A stretch of DNA of 64,000 nucleotides from Acidimicrobiia bacterium (GCA_028284765.1 JANQRA010000003.1:1-64000), one strand, 5' to 3'; counted from the first letter of the stretch, positions 49,969 through 58,797 are shown. Notes: a model not told the origin generated them from the sequence alone. Program-made: numbers and translations.

Positions 49969-51869
49969 GACTCGTCGACGACGATAAGAACGGAGCCCCC
50001 CTCGACCTGGTCTCCAGCAGCACAGCGAACCTGGCTGACTGTTCCGTCGTGGGGCGAGCGGAGTGTGTGTTCCATCTTCATCGCCTCCATGACCACGAGG
50101 ATGTCGCCTTCGCTGACCAAGGCTCCCTCAGAGACTTCTACTTTGATGACCTTGCCGGGCATTGGGGCGTGTAGCGACCCTTCATCGTCTTCGCCCTCAG
50201 TGTCCGGGAAGCGGCGAACCGCTGTGAGTAGAACTGACCCCGACGCGGTGGTCACATACCGGTGGTCTCCATACCTGAACGTCTCGAAATCGGTCAACTC
50301 GGTCGACAGGTCGACCGTGCGGCCCGCGACTTCTGCTTCGCCCTTGGCGATCGAGTATTCGACTGCGTGCGTGCCAGAGGGACCCTCGTAGGTGCGGTGC
50401 TGCGCCTGGGCGCCGAAGTTCCTCCATCCCGAAGGGATTGACCCCAGGACGGTGGAGGTTGCGCGTGTCTCCTCCTGGTCGGACACTGCTGCAGCCACTG
50501 CAGCTAGTGCTTCAGACTCGCCGCCAAGTAGGGGAGCGCTGAGGTTGTTGACGCCGTGACGTTCAAGGAATCCGGTGTCCGTCTCCCCAGCCAGAAACTC
50601 CTCGGACTCCAAAACCCGGACCAGGAGTGCGAGGTTTGTGGTCGAGCCGTGAACTCTGCTGGCTCGAAGTGCGGCGGCCAACCCCAGAGCAGCCTGCTGG
50701 CGGGTTGGGGCGTGATAGATCACTTTGGCGATCATCGGGTCGTAGTCGACGCCAACCACAGAGCCTGACCCAATACCGGCGTCCACCCGTAGACCGTCGA
50801 CCTGATCGAACTCGAAGCGATGAAACTTGCCGGTGACCGGGAGAAAGTCGTTTTGGGGGTCTTCGGCATAGAGCCTCACCTCGATGGCGTGTCCGTCGAT
50901 GGACGGTGCCGGAGGTACCGACCCGCCGGTGGCGACCTCGATTTGGAGGCGAACGAGATCGAGACCCGTGACCATCTCGGTCACCGGGTGCTCCACTTGG
51001 AGTCGGGTGTTCATCTCGAGGAAGTAGAAGTCTCCGTCCTGGAAGAGGAACTCGACAGTGCCTGCGCCGGTGTAGTTCACAGCCTTTGCGGCATCGACAG
51101 CTGCTTCGCCCATCGCTGACCTGGTTGCCTCGTCGATGGCCGGTGACGGGGCTTCCTCAACGATCTTCTGATGCCTCCTTTGGATTGAGCACTCACGCTC
51201 GTGAAACGAAACGACAGCTCCGTGTGAGTCACCAAACACCTGTATCTCGATGTGGCGAGGTGCTTCGAGGTACTTCTCGATGAATACCGTGCCGTCGCCG
51301 AAGGCCGACTCCGCTTCGCGTCGGGCTGAATCCACTGCTGTGCTCAACTCTTCTGCGGTTTCGACGATTCGCATGCCCTTGCCGCCTCCTCCGGCTGAGG
51401 CTTTGATCAACACCGGGAAACCGATTGCCGTCGCCTCAGCCGCGAGGTCGGTTTTGTCGTTGATCTCGACGCTGTCGAGCGTCGGTACGCCGGCTTTCTT
51501 CATCAACTCCTTGGAGGCGAGTTTGGACCCCATGACCTCGATCGCCTCCGGCGACGGACCTATCCAGACGAGACCGGCGCCTGACACGCGACGTGCGAAC
51601 TCGGCGTTTTCTGACAGGAACCCGTAGCCGGGATGGATGGCATCCGCCCCTGAGGCTTTGGCGGCTTCGAGGACCTTGTCGATGTTGAGGTAGGTCTCGA
51701 TGGGGGTTGAGCCCGCTAGACGCACCACCTCGTCGGCTTCCCTTGCGTGGGGCTCGTACATGTCGGGGTCGGATGCGATTGCGACTGTCTTGATTCCCAT
51801 GCCACGACATGTCCTGAAGACGCGTCTGGCGATTTCACCGCGGTTGGCCACGAGGAGCTTTGAGATCAT
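49965..51869 (-). CDS. Acyl-CoA carboxylase alpha subunit (biotin carboxylase plus biotin carrier)
   Basis: A 634-residue protein. Residues 1-445 form the biotin carboxylase (LLVANRGEIARRVFRTCRGM; KASAGGGGKGMRIV; HERECSIQRRHQKIVEEAPSP; FLEMNTRLQVEHPVTEMVTG). The C-terminal biotinyl domain has VMEAMKMEH, with Lys598 as the biotin site. A linker of about 100 residues joins them. It carboxylates biotin with ATP and bicarbonate for transfer to acetyl-, propionyl- or methylcrotonyl-CoA by the beta subunit, probably the protein at 52771, 900 bp away on the same strand. Its ATG has TAGATT 8 nt upstream. It converges with and overlaps the KBL-type gene at the stop codons. Confidence 0.9.
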   Translation of the reverse strand: MISKLLVANRGEIARRVFRTCRGMGIKTVAIASDPDMYEPHAREADEVVRLAGSTPIETYLNIDKVLEAAKASGADAIHPGYGFLSENAEFARRVSGAGLVWIGPSPEAIEVMGSKLASKELMKKAGVPTLDSVEINDKTDLAAEATAIGFPVLIKASAGGGGKGMRIVETAEELSTAVDSARREAESAFGDGTVFIEKYLEAPRHIEIQVFGDSHGAVVSFHERECSIQRRHQKIVEEAPSPAIDEATRSAMGEAAVDAAKAVNYTGAGTVEFLFQDGDFYFLEMNTRLQVEHPVTEMVTGLDLVRLQIEVATGGSVPPAPSIDGHAIEVRLYAEDPQNDFLPVTGKFHRFEFDQVDGLRVDAGIGSGSVVGVDYDPMIAKVIYHAPTRQQAALGLAAALRASRVHGSTTNLALLVRVLESEEFLAGETDTGFLERHGVNNLSAPLLGGESEALAAVAAAVSDQEETRATSTVLGSIPSGWRNFGAQAQHRTYEGPSGTHAVEYSIAKGEAEVAGRTVDLSTELTDFETFRYGDHRYVTTASGSVLLTAVRRFPDTEGEDDEGSLHAPMPGKVIKVEVSEGALVSEGDILVVMEAMKMEHTLRSPHDGTVSQVRCAAGDQVEGGSVLIVVDES

Positions 51870-51944
51870 CGGTCGGCAATCTACCGGCGCCGCCCGTCAT
51901 AGCTCCAGGGAACCTCGTTGGTGTTCCGGCACGTCATACTGTGC

Positions 51945-52655
51945 GTGACCCTCGACCAGAAGCCGACATTGGCTGAAACCACAGAAGAAACTCCGAATCA
52001 AGCTCCGAAACGTCCGAAGCTGGGATCGATTCCGCTGGCCGTACTCATTTTCATGCTCGCAGGCGGCATGCTGATTGCTTTTTGGGGTGTGCGGACCGTT
52101 CTCAACGCTATTCCGAGCACCGAAGACATTGCAGCTGTTTTCGAGCCGGAGCCTTATGAGGAAATCGGTCCGGTGACGATTACCGCAATCAGGGATCTCG
52201 CACAGCTGACAACCGTCGAGAGTGTCCAGTACACCGTGGTCGAAAAGGGAACAGACGCGGGTTGGCTGGCATGGGCCAGGGGCGACTCTCTTCGCATGTT
52301 CGCCGTGGCTCGTATCGGAGCTGGAGTCGACCTGAGCGAACTGACTGTCCGGGATGTTTCAGTCGATGAGCAGGGAGTTGTCGACATCGAGATCCCTGCC
52401 GCCGAGATCCAATTTGTCGATCCCGACGAGGAAGCAACCCAAGTCCTCGAGCGGGATGTGGGCATTTTCACCAGCGGTGACCCCGGTCTCGAGTCGGACG
52501 TGCGTCGTATCGCCGACGAGGTTCTCGTACAGAATGCGATAGATGCTGGAATCCTCGTCCGGGCCGAGTCCAATGCTCGGTCGGTCCTCACAGATTTTCT
52601 TCTGAGTGTTGGCTACACCGACGTCAACGTCACCTTCGCCGAACCCACCCCCTAA
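51945..52655 (+). CDS. DUF4230 family membrane-anchored protein
   Basis: A 236-residue protein with one N-terminal membrane anchor (LAVLIFMLAGGMLIAFWGV, about 30-48) and an exported DUF4230 domain: VTITAIRDLAQLTTVESVQY, ARIGAGVDLSEL, VDIEIPAAEIQFVDPDEE and LLSVGYTDVNVTF. The role of DUF4230 is not known. It sits between the two carboxylase subunit genes on the opposite strand, divergent from the alpha subunit, which suggests an insertion between partners. The start GTG 51945 is inferred; the frame opens further upstream. Confidence 0.8.
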   Translation: MTLDQKPTLAETTEETPNQAPKRPKLGSIPLAVLIFMLAGGMLIAFWGVRTVLNAIPSTEDIAAVFEPEPYEEIGPVTITAIRDLAQLTTVESVQYTVVEKGTDAGWLAWARGDSLRMFAVARIGAGVDLSELTVRDVSVDEQGVVDIEIPAAEIQFVDPDEEATQVLERDVGIFTSGDPGLESDVRRIADEVLVQNAIDAGILVRAESNARSVLTDFLLSVGYTDVNVTFAEPTP

Positions 52656-52745
52656 CAAATCCGCAAACCCGGGGTTCATATCGCCGGATGTGGCGGATAT
52701 TGGATCAACTAGGGGCAGCGTCTGCGTCGAACTGGTACGGGCAGC

Positions 52746-52770
52746 GCGTCTCGGGCGAAGCCCGAGACGC
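52746..52770. terminator. Strong GC hairpin after the carboxyltransferase gene
   Basis: GCGTCTCGGGC (52746-52756) pairs perfectly with GCCCGAGACGC (52760-52770) around a GAA loop, directly next to the stop codon of the gene at 52771. It has no T run on either strand. It lies between convergent genes. Confidence 0.65.
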
Positions 52771-54366
52771 CTACATACGGAATACGCCGAACCGGTCTGT
52801 GCCCTTGACCGGAGCGGAGTGAATCGCTGATAGCGCGATTCCCAGGAAAGTCCTCGTGTCACGGGGGTCAAACAGACCGTCGTCTTTGACTCTCGACGTG
52901 GAGAAGTAGGCCTGCTCCGAGTACTCCATCTCTTCCATCAGCGCCTTCGTACGCTCGGCATCGGCCTCTTGGTCGAACTCGATTCCACGGGACTTGGCCG
53001 ACTGGCGGGCAACAATCGACATGACACCGGAGAGCTGTTTCGGGCCCATCACGGCCACCTTGTGATTTGGATAACCGAATATGAAGCGCGGCTCGTATGC
53101 GTGACCGCTCATTCCGTAGTTGCCGGCTCCGTACGAGACACCTGCCATCAATGCGATGTGTGGCACCTCGGAGTTGGCCACCGCGTTGATCATCTTCGCC
53201 CCGTCTTTGATGATCCCTGCCTGCTCGTACTCCTTGCCGACCATGTATCCGGTGGTGTTGTGCATGAAAAGGATCGGCGTGTCATAACGATTGCACAGCT
53301 GGATGAACTCTGTCGTCTTCTTGGCCTCTTCCATGAAGATCACGCCCTGCTGGTTGGCTATGACCCCGATCGGATATCCGTGGATCGAGCCCCAGCCGTT
53401 GAGGATCGAGGTTCCGTATACGGCCTTGTATTCCTCGAACTCCGACCCGTCGAGGGTCCGGGCGAGGATCTCTTTCATGTCAAACGGGACTCTGAGGTCC
53501 GATGGGATCACGCCGAGGATCTCGTCCGTGTCGTACAGCGGATCGGCCACCGGCTTCGTCGGCCCGTATCCCAGCTTCCTCCAGTTTAAGTGGCCCACGA
53601 TGTCGCGACCCATCCGAATCGCCTCGTGTTCATCATCGGCGAAGTAGTCCGAAAGGCCTGACACTTTGGAGTGCATCTCTGCCCCGCCAAGTTCCTCGTC
53701 GGTGGACTCCTCACCCGTGGCCATCTTGACCAGCGGAGGGCCGCCCAGGAACACTTTGGCCTGTTCCCGGACCATCACGGTGTAGTCGCACATTGCAGGG
53801 AAGTAGGCGCCCCCGGCGGTCGAGCTACCGAAAACGATGGCCACCGTGGGGATCCCGGCCTTGGAGAGGCGTGTCAGATTGCGGAACCACTTCCCACCTG
53901 TGAGGAAGACATCCGCTTGATCGGGCAGGTCGGCACCGCCGGACTCGACGAGGTTGATCAGGGGAAGGCGGTTCTGCATTGCGATGTCCATGATCCGCAA
54001 CGACTTGGCCAGCGTGTACCGGTTGAAGACACCGGCCTGTGAGATCGGGTTGTTGGCGAGGATGGCGCATTCGACTCCATTGATCACGCCGATGCCGGTG
54101 ATCACGTTGGCTCCGAGCGGCTTCTCGGTTCCCCACGCGGCAAGTGTCGACAGCTCGAGGAAGGGGCTGTCTCGGTCGACCAGAAGCTCTATCCGTTCAC
54201 GGGCTAGGAGCTTTCCCCGATCCCGATGCCGGTCCACGTATTTCTCACCGACGTTGGCGGCTTCCGCCTGGAGAGCTTCGAATTCTTCGAGCTTCGCCTC
54301 CATGGCGGCGCGGTTTTCGGCGTAGGTGTCCGACCGGGTGTCGAGGCGCGACTTCAGGACTGGCAT
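52771..54366 (-). CDS. Acyl-CoA carboxylase beta subunit (carboxyltransferase)
   Basis: A 531-residue carboxyltransferase. Features include LVESGGADLPDQADVF, FGSSTAGGAYFPAMCDYTVMV, VFLGGPPLVKMATGEE and, in the second half, NNTTGYMVG-like NTTGYMVGKEYEQAG, YGAGNYGMSGHAYEPRFIFG. The overall match is best with methylcrotonyl- or other branched acyl-CoA carboxylases rather than propionyl-CoA carboxylase. It would transfer carboxyl from biotin to the acyl-CoA. Leucine or isoprenoid breakdown is suggested. A ferredoxin gene lies 30 bp upstream on the same strand. Confidence 0.9.
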   Translation of the reverse strand: MPVLKSRLDTRSDTYAENRAAMEAKLEEFEALQAEAANVGEKYVDRHRDRGKLLARERIELLVDRDSPFLELSTLAAWGTEKPLGANVITGIGVINGVECAILANNPISQAGVFNRYTLAKSLRIMDIAMQNRLPLINLVESGGADLPDQADVFLTGGKWFRNLTRLSKAGIPTVAIVFGSSTAGGAYFPAMCDYTVMVREQAKVFLGGPPLVKMATGEESTDEELGGAEMHSKVSGLSDYFADDEHEAIRMGRDIVGHLNWRKLGYGPTKPVADPLYDTDEILGVIPSDLRVPFDMKEILARTLDGSEFEEYKAVYGTSILNGWGSIHGYPIGVIANQQGVIFMEEAKKTTEFIQLCNRYDTPILFMHNTTGYMVGKEYEQAGIIKDGAKMINAVANSEVPHIALMAGVSYGAGNYGMSGHAYEPRFIFGYPNHKVAVMGPKQLSGVMSIVARQSAKSRGIEFDQEADAERTKALMEEMEYSEQAYFSTSRVKDDGLFDPRDTRTFLGIALSAIHSAPVKGTDRFGVFRM

Positions 54367-54396
54367 GTCCGGTCAGAGTAGAGGGTGTGAGGGGCG

Positions 54397-54702
54397 CTAG
54401 CCGGTGTGGACAGCGGACTCCTGGTACGGCTCGAGCATGATGCACTCACCGGGGCACTCCTCAGCCGACTCGATTACATCCTCGATCAGAGAGTCGGGGA
54501 CACGAGCAAGTCCGCGGGCACCGTCTGGTGCCTCTTCACCGTCGAACACGACACTGTTGCCGAAATGCTTCGCGTCTTCTTTGACGACCCACAGTCCGTC
54601 GTCGCGCCCGACGAAGACGTCGGGGGAGATTTCCTCGCATATCCCGTCACCGGTGCAGAGGTCTTGATCGATCCAAACCATTAGCTTGGTTGCGTCGGCC
54701 AT
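54397..54702 (-). CDS. Ferredoxin (mycobacterial 3Fe-4S/4Fe-4S type)
   Basis: A 101-residue acidic ferredoxin. The cluster ligands lie in DLCTGDGICEEISPDVF (Cys-x5-Cys, missing the central Cys of a 4Fe-4S site) and EECPGECIML (Cys-x3-Cys). This layout is seen in the small ferredoxins that serve cytochrome P450s and acyl-CoA-linked enzymes in actinobacteria. A charged insert of about 40 residues lies between the two halves. It probably carries electrons for a nearby oxidoreductase. It heads the unit with the carboxyltransferase. Confidence 0.85.
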   Translation of the reverse strand: MADATKLMVWIDQDLCTGDGICEEISPDVFVGRDDGLWVVKEDAKHFGNSVVFDGEEAPDGARGLARVPDSLIEDVIESAEECPGECIMLEPYQESAVHTG

Positions 54703-54715
54703 GCCCCCAAGTTAG

Positions 54716-55204
54716 ATGACCGGCGCCAGTGACCCAACTCAGACAGGAATCAAAGTGCAAGAAGTACTCGACAAGCTGCAGTCTCAGATCGGCCAAGAGA
54801 CCGGAATGAGCGATTGGTGGGAGATAACTCAGGAGCGAGTCAACGATTTTGCCGAGGCTACGGGCGATCACCAGTTCATTCACGTGAATCCTGAACTAGC
54901 CGCACAAACCCCGTTCGGCGGGACCATCGCTCATGGCTTTCTGACGCTGTCCTTATCTGTGGCCATGGGTGCGGAGGTCGTCCGCGACGTTGGGAGCCCG
55001 CTCATGGGTGTCAACTATGGAATCGACAAGCTTCGATTTCCGGCACCCGTGCCTGTTGGCTCGCGGATAAGGGTCCGGATCACCCTCGAGGAAGCATCAG
55101 AAGTGGCGGGTGGAATCCAGATCAAGGAGACCTACCTCACCGAGATCGAGGGCGAGGAGAAGCCTGCCATGGTCGCGGAAAGGCTCACCCGCCTCTACTA
55201 CTGA
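54716..55204 (+). CDS. MaoC-family (R)-specific enoyl-CoA hydratase
   Basis: A hotdog-fold dehydratase of up to 162 residues. The hydratase motif is VNDFAEATGDHQFIHVNPE, with the catalytic Asp and His, followed by TPFGGTIAHGFLTLSLSV. It would hydrate enoyl-CoA to (R)-3-hydroxyacyl-CoA, a route toward storage polymers or odd lipids. The start is uncertain: ATG 54716 overlaps the divergent ferredoxin promoter, whereas GTG 54755 (VQEVLDKLQSQIG) has AGGA 7 nt upstream and is plausible. Confidence 0.88.
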   Translation: MTGASDPTQTGIKVQEVLDKLQSQIGQETGMSDWWEITQERVNDFAEATGDHQFIHVNPELAAQTPFGGTIAHGFLTLSLSVAMGAEVVRDVGSPLMGVNYGIDKLRFPAPVPVGSRIRVRITLEEASEVAGGIQIKETYLTEIEGEEKPAMVAERLTRLYY

Positions 55205-55214
55205 CGATTTCAAT

Positions 55215-55338
55215 CCTCAGGTTGTAGGTCCCATATACGGGACCGTGTGCAGGAGGTTCGTGCTTGTGAAAAACCGGCAGAAATCCTGATCCCTTTCTGT
55301 CGGCTCAGAGTTTCATATACGGGACCTTGAACCTGAGG
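55215..55338. repeat. Inverted/direct repeat element between convergent genes
   Basis: The outer arms CCTCAGGTTGTAGGTCCC (55215-55232) and GGGACCTTGAACCTGAGG (55321-55338) pair except for a 3-nt internal loop. CATATACGGGACC occurs twice directly (55232-55244 and 55314-55326), and the left copy forms GGTCCC-ATATAC-GGGACC. A central hairpin pairs CCGGCAGAAA (55274) with TTTCTGTCGG. It has no open frame. It may be a bidirectional terminator, a small mobile repeat or an RNA. Confidence 0.65.
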
Positions 55339-55345
55339 AACGCAT

Positions 55346-56047
55346 TTAGGAGAGGGAGCGACCGCCGCCGACTACGACGACGTGGCCGGTGATGTAAGAC
55401 GACAGTGGGGTCAGCAGGAACCAAACGACATTTGCGATCTCCTCAGGGGTGCCCATCCGCTCCAGGGGGATCGCAGAAACCATCTTGTCCAAGACGTCTT
55501 CGGGGATGGCCATCGCCATCTCGGTTCCGATCAGGCCGGGAGCGATTGCATTGACCCGGACATGCGGTGCCAGCGAGAGTGCCATGGCTCTGGTCAGCCC
55601 GACGACACCACCTTTCGACATCGAGTAGTTGAACTGACCGAAGTTCCCGAGATACGCCCGCGAGGCGATGTTCACGATCGAACCGCCTTCGGTGATGTGA
55701 TCAGCCAGCCCGGTCGACAAGCGGTAGGCGGCGCCGAGATTGACGTCGAGTACTGCACGGAAGTCCTCCTCACTCATGTTGATGAGGCGGGAGTCCCTTG
55801 TGATCCCGGCGTTGTTGACGACGCCCATGAGCGGCACCCCGGCGGCTTCGACAGCAGCGACAACTGTCTGCACCCCGTCGTCGGTGGTGAGGTCGACTTG
55901 CACCGGGACTATGTCGGCGTTGGCCAGTCCCAGCTCCGGAGCGAGATCGACACCAATGACTGTGAACGAAGGATTGGCAGCGAGGCGCTCGGCGATGGAG
56001 CGCCCGATGCCTCGGGCGGCACCGGTGACAACGATGGATCCGTTCAT
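55346..56047 (-). CDS. Short-chain dehydrogenase/reductase (FabG-like)
   Basis: A 233-residue SDR with intact catalytic parts: TGAARGIGRSIAERLA for NAD(P), VNNAGITRD, the Ser in VNIASRAYLG and the Tyr-x3-Lys in YSMSKGGVVGLTRAMA. The Asp at the end of the second strand (VIGVDLAPE) favours NAD. It would act on a 3-hydroxyacyl-CoA or similar. Its ATG overlaps the stop of the upstream half-length SDR (ATGA), so the two are made in step, and the pair may form a mixed complex. Confidence 0.87.
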   Translation of the reverse strand: MNGSIVVTGAARGIGRSIAERLAANPSFTVIGVDLAPELGLANADIVPVQVDLTTDDGVQTVVAAVEAAGVPLMGVVNNAGITRDSRLINMSEEDFRAVLDVNLGAAYRLSTGLADHITEGGSIVNIASRAYLGNFGQFNYSMSKGGVVGLTRAMALSLAPHVRVNAIAPGLIGTEMAMAIPEDVLDKMVSAIPLERMGTPEEIANVVWFLLTPLSSYITGHVVVVGGGRSLS

Positions 56048-56418
56048 GGAAGCGCCTTTCCCAGGTGGCTTGACCCGATCCGGATCAGCTCACCAGTGAC
56101 ACCTTCCGAATCGGTAGCTAAGCGCTCCGCCCAGCCGCTTATCAGGTCTTCGTCAGACGAGTCGTCGTAGGCGAGGACGTTCGCCGACCAGCCCTTGCGG
56201 GAACCTTCGATCGCAGCCGTGCGGGCTCCCGACAGCAACCCGGTGGCAACCATTGCGTTGCCCGCACCGCGTCTGCCGAGAAGGTCGTCGTGATGGACTA
56301 CGAAAACAAAGCTCTCTTCCGCCGTCGCAGCGGCCCCCGCCATCTCGAAAGCGCGCTCTAGCTCACCACGCACCTCGGCCCAGTCATCCGAGACGTGCGG
56401 AGCTCGATAGATGTTCAT
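56044..56418 (-). CDS. Half-length, catalytically dead SDR-like protein
   Basis: A 124-residue protein that reads like the second half of an SDR. VFVVHHDDLLGRRGAG and GNAMVATGLLSGARTAAIEG match the strand and helix around the active site, and WSANVLAYDD matches the following VNVV strand. The glycine-rich NAD motif is absent, and neither the catalytic Tyr nor Lys is kept. The length is about half a normal SDR. It overlaps the CoA-transferase stop and the intact SDR start (ATGA at both ends), so it is not a decaying remnant but a conserved-looking operon member. It may be a non-catalytic partner. Confidence 0.65.
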   Translation of the reverse strand: MNIYRAPHVSDDWAEVRGELERAFEMAGAAATAEESFVFVVHHDDLLGRRGAGNAMVATGLLSGARTAAIEGSRKGWSANVLAYDDSSDEDLISGWAERLATDSEGVTGELIRIGSSHLGKALP

Positions 56419-57596
56419 GATGAGATAGCTCGTCCTTCTTCGATCATCTTCTCGATGGTCTCGCCGTCAACGCCCATTTCTTTCAGTATGCCTCTCGTGT
56501 GCTGGCCCAACATCGGCGGCACAGATTCGGCTCGGGCCTGCTCGTTGTCGATTCTGAGTGGAGAGCCTGTCGTAGAGACGGTGCCGGCCTTGGGATGGTC
56601 GATGTCAACCCTCATGCCGTGATGCCTCGCCTGTGGGTCCTCGAAGGCCTCGGAGATCGTGAGAATCCGACCCACGGGCAGACCGGTGCTTTCGAGGACG
56701 CCGATCCAGTACTCGGACTTCTCGGTCTTGAAAACTCTGGCCAGTTTCCGGATGAGAGATTCCTGGTTGGCCTTCCGGTCCTCGTTCGTCGGGTATTGGT
56801 CAGCCAAGTCCGGGCGCTCGATCGCATCGCACAACAGCTCGAAGTGACGATCGGAGACGATTGCAAGTGTGAACGGTCCGTCCTCAGCTTGGAACACCTG
56901 ATTGGGAGCGAGAAAGGGGCTGGCGGTGCCGGTCCGGCGTGGTTGCTGTCCCTCGGCGAAGTTGATGGCGTTCCAGCCAGATTGGACTGCCATCAATCCA
57001 TCCCGGAGGGAGACATCGATGCGACGGCCGGTACGCGGTTGTTCCGTCAGGGCGGCGCTGATCGCCAATGCCATGTTCGTGCCCGCCACATAGTCCCCGA
57101 TCGTTGTTGCCGTCTTCCTCGGCCCGTCTTTGGCGTCGCCAGTGATGGAGACCATTCCGGACTCGCCCTGGAAAATGATGTCGATTCCCGGTCGTTTCGC
57201 ATACGGCCCATCCGATCCGAATGCAGAGACCACTGCGTAGATCACTCCGGGGTTCAGCTCCCTGCACCTGGCTTCGTCGAGCCCCAGTCTTTCCATGGCC
57301 CCATGACGCAGATTGTGAAGAACGACGTCCGCCTTCTTGACGAGGTTGTCGAGCACCCGCTTCGAGACCCAGTCCTTCGTATCCAGTGCAACCGATTCTT
57401 TCCCGCGATTGACCGCCATGAAGAAGGCAGACTCCTCCTCGATATATGGGCCGAACTGACGTCCGAGATCGCCAGAGCGTGGCTCAACCTTGATGACCCT
57501 GGCTCCGAGATCTGCGAGGAGCATCCCGGCGTAGGGGGCAGCGATCAGATTGCCGAACTCAACGACGAGGTTTCCGTGAAGTGGGCCCCTAGACAC
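56415..57596 (-). CDS. Class III CoA-transferase (CaiB/BaiF family)
   Basis: A 393-residue formyl-CoA-transferase-like enzyme. Blocks are VVEFGNLIAAPYAGMLLADLG, VIKVEPRSGDLGRQFGP, AVNRGKESVALDTKD, and YAKRPGIDIIFQGESGMVSI around the catalytic Asp (PGIDIIFQ). It moves CoA from one acid to another, activating a carboxylic substrate. GTG 57596 is taken as the start: it overlaps the thiolase stop by 8 bp (GTGTCTAG) and gives the expected N-terminus. It is the second gene of the four-gene operon. Confidence 0.87.
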   Translation of the reverse strand: MSRGPLHGNLVVEFGNLIAAPYAGMLLADLGARVIKVEPRSGDLGRQFGPYIEEESAFFMAVNRGKESVALDTKDWVSKRVLDNLVKKADVVLHNLRHGAMERLGLDEARCRELNPGVIYAVVSAFGSDGPYAKRPGIDIIFQGESGMVSITGDAKDGPRKTATTIGDYVAGTNMALAISAALTEQPRTGRRIDVSLRDGLMAVQSGWNAINFAEGQQPRRTGTASPFLAPNQVFQAEDGPFTLAIVSDRHFELLCDAIERPDLADQYPTNEDRKANQESLIRKLARVFKTEKSEYWIGVLESTGLPVGRILTISEAFEDPQARHHGMRVDIDHPKAGTVSTTGSPLRIDNEQARAESVPPMLGQHTRGILKEMGVDGETIEKMIEEGRAISS

Positions 57597-58797
57597 GTTC
57601 GACGACAGTACTGATCCCCTGGCCGACACCGATGCACATCGTTGCCATGCCCCTGTGGGCTCCGCGACGCACCATCTCGTGAACCAGGGTTACGAGGATG
57701 CGTGCTCCCGATGCGCCCAGAGGATGGCCGATGGCGATTGCCCCACCATTCACGTTCACCTTTGTGGGGTCGATCTCCAGAAGACGCATGCTGGCGAGAG
57801 ACTGGCTAGCGAAGGCTTCATTCAATTCAACGAGGTCGAGGTCGTCGACGGTGAGCTCAGCACGTTGCAGCGCCTTCTCCGAAGCGGGCACTGGGCCGAT
57901 GCCCATGATGTCGGGATGCACTCCTGCCGCAGCTGAGGCGACGATTCGAGCTAAGGGAGTGAGGCCATGTCGTTCGAGGCCAGCCTCCGTGGCCAGCAAC
58001 AGGGCTGCGGACCCATCGTTCATTGGAGATGAGTTGCCGGCGGTCACCGAACCCCCCTCCTTGAATACCGGGCGTAGTTTCGCCAGAACCTCTAGAGACG
58101 TGTCTTCTCTCGGGCCGTCGTCGCGTCCTATCACGACGTGGTTGCGCCGTTTCGGATCGGTGGGCGCCTCGATGGGCGCCACTTCAGCGTCGAATCGACC
58201 GGCCGCCACTGCCGCGAGCGCCTTCTGATGGCTCGAGAGGGCAAAGCCATCCTGGTCCTCGCGTGAGATGTCGTACTTCTCGGCGACTACTTCGGCGGTC
58301 ATGCCCAGAGTGATTGGCGGGTAGAGGCGTTCCATTTCCGGGTTCACGAGCCGCCAACCCAGAACGGTGTCCGCTGACTCTGGCATCCCCGTGGCAAAGC
58401 CCTTCTCGGCTTTCGCCATAACCAGCGGAGCCCGGCTCATCGATTCGGATCCTCCAGCGATCATCACGTCACCCCACCCGTCGTTGAGTGCGTGGGCTGC
58501 CGACACAACGGCCTGCATGCCTGACCCACAGAGTCTGTTGACGGTCACCCCTGGGACTTCGATGGGAAGGCCGGCCAGCAGCACAGCCATTCGGGCGACG
58601 TTGCGATTGTCCTCTCCCGCCTGGTTGGCGGCGCCCCATTGAACATCCTCGATGGCCATGGGGTCGAGGTCGGGATTTCGAGATAAGAGAGCCTTGACCG
58701 CATGGGCCGCGAGATCGTCGGGCCGGACGAGCGCCAGTTGGCCGCCCAACTTCCCCATCGGACTCCGGACGGCGTCGACGATGTAGACATCGCTCAT
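57589..58797 (-). CDS. Acetyl-CoA acetyltransferase (thiolase)
   Basis: A 402-residue degradative-type thiolase. The nucleophile Cys90 is in VNRLCGSGMQAVV, the His in GGAIAIGHPLGASGAR and the second Cys in MCIGVGQGIS. It would cleave a 3-ketoacyl-CoA with CoA to release acetyl-CoA. ATG 58797 gives the family start (MSDVYIVDAVRSPMG). It leads the operon thiolase, CoA-transferase, half SDR, SDR, in which all joins overlap. Confidence 0.9.
   Translation of the reverse strand: MSDVYIVDAVRSPMGKLGGQLALVRPDDLAAHAVKALLSRNPDLDPMAIEDVQWGAANQAGEDNRNVARMAVLLAGLPIEVPGVTVNRLCGSGMQAVVSAAHALNDGWGDVMIAGGSESMSRAPLVMAKAEKGFATGMPESADTVLGWRLVNPEMERLYPPITLGMTAEVVAEKYDISREDQDGFALSSHQKALAAVAAGRFDAEVAPIEAPTDPKRRNHVVIGRDDGPREDTSLEVLAKLRPVFKEGGSVTAGNSSPMNDGSAALLLATEAGLERHGLTPLARIVASAAAGVHPDIMGIGPVPASEKALQRAELTVDDLDLVELNEAFASQSLASMRLLEIDPTKVNVNGGAIAIGHPLGASGARILVTLVHEMVRRGAHRGMATMCIGVGQGISTVVERV

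Noticed and set aside
56415-57629. Longer start of the CoA-transferase at 57629
   Set aside because: It would overlap the thiolase by 41 bp; GTG 57596 gives the expected N-terminus with a short overlap.
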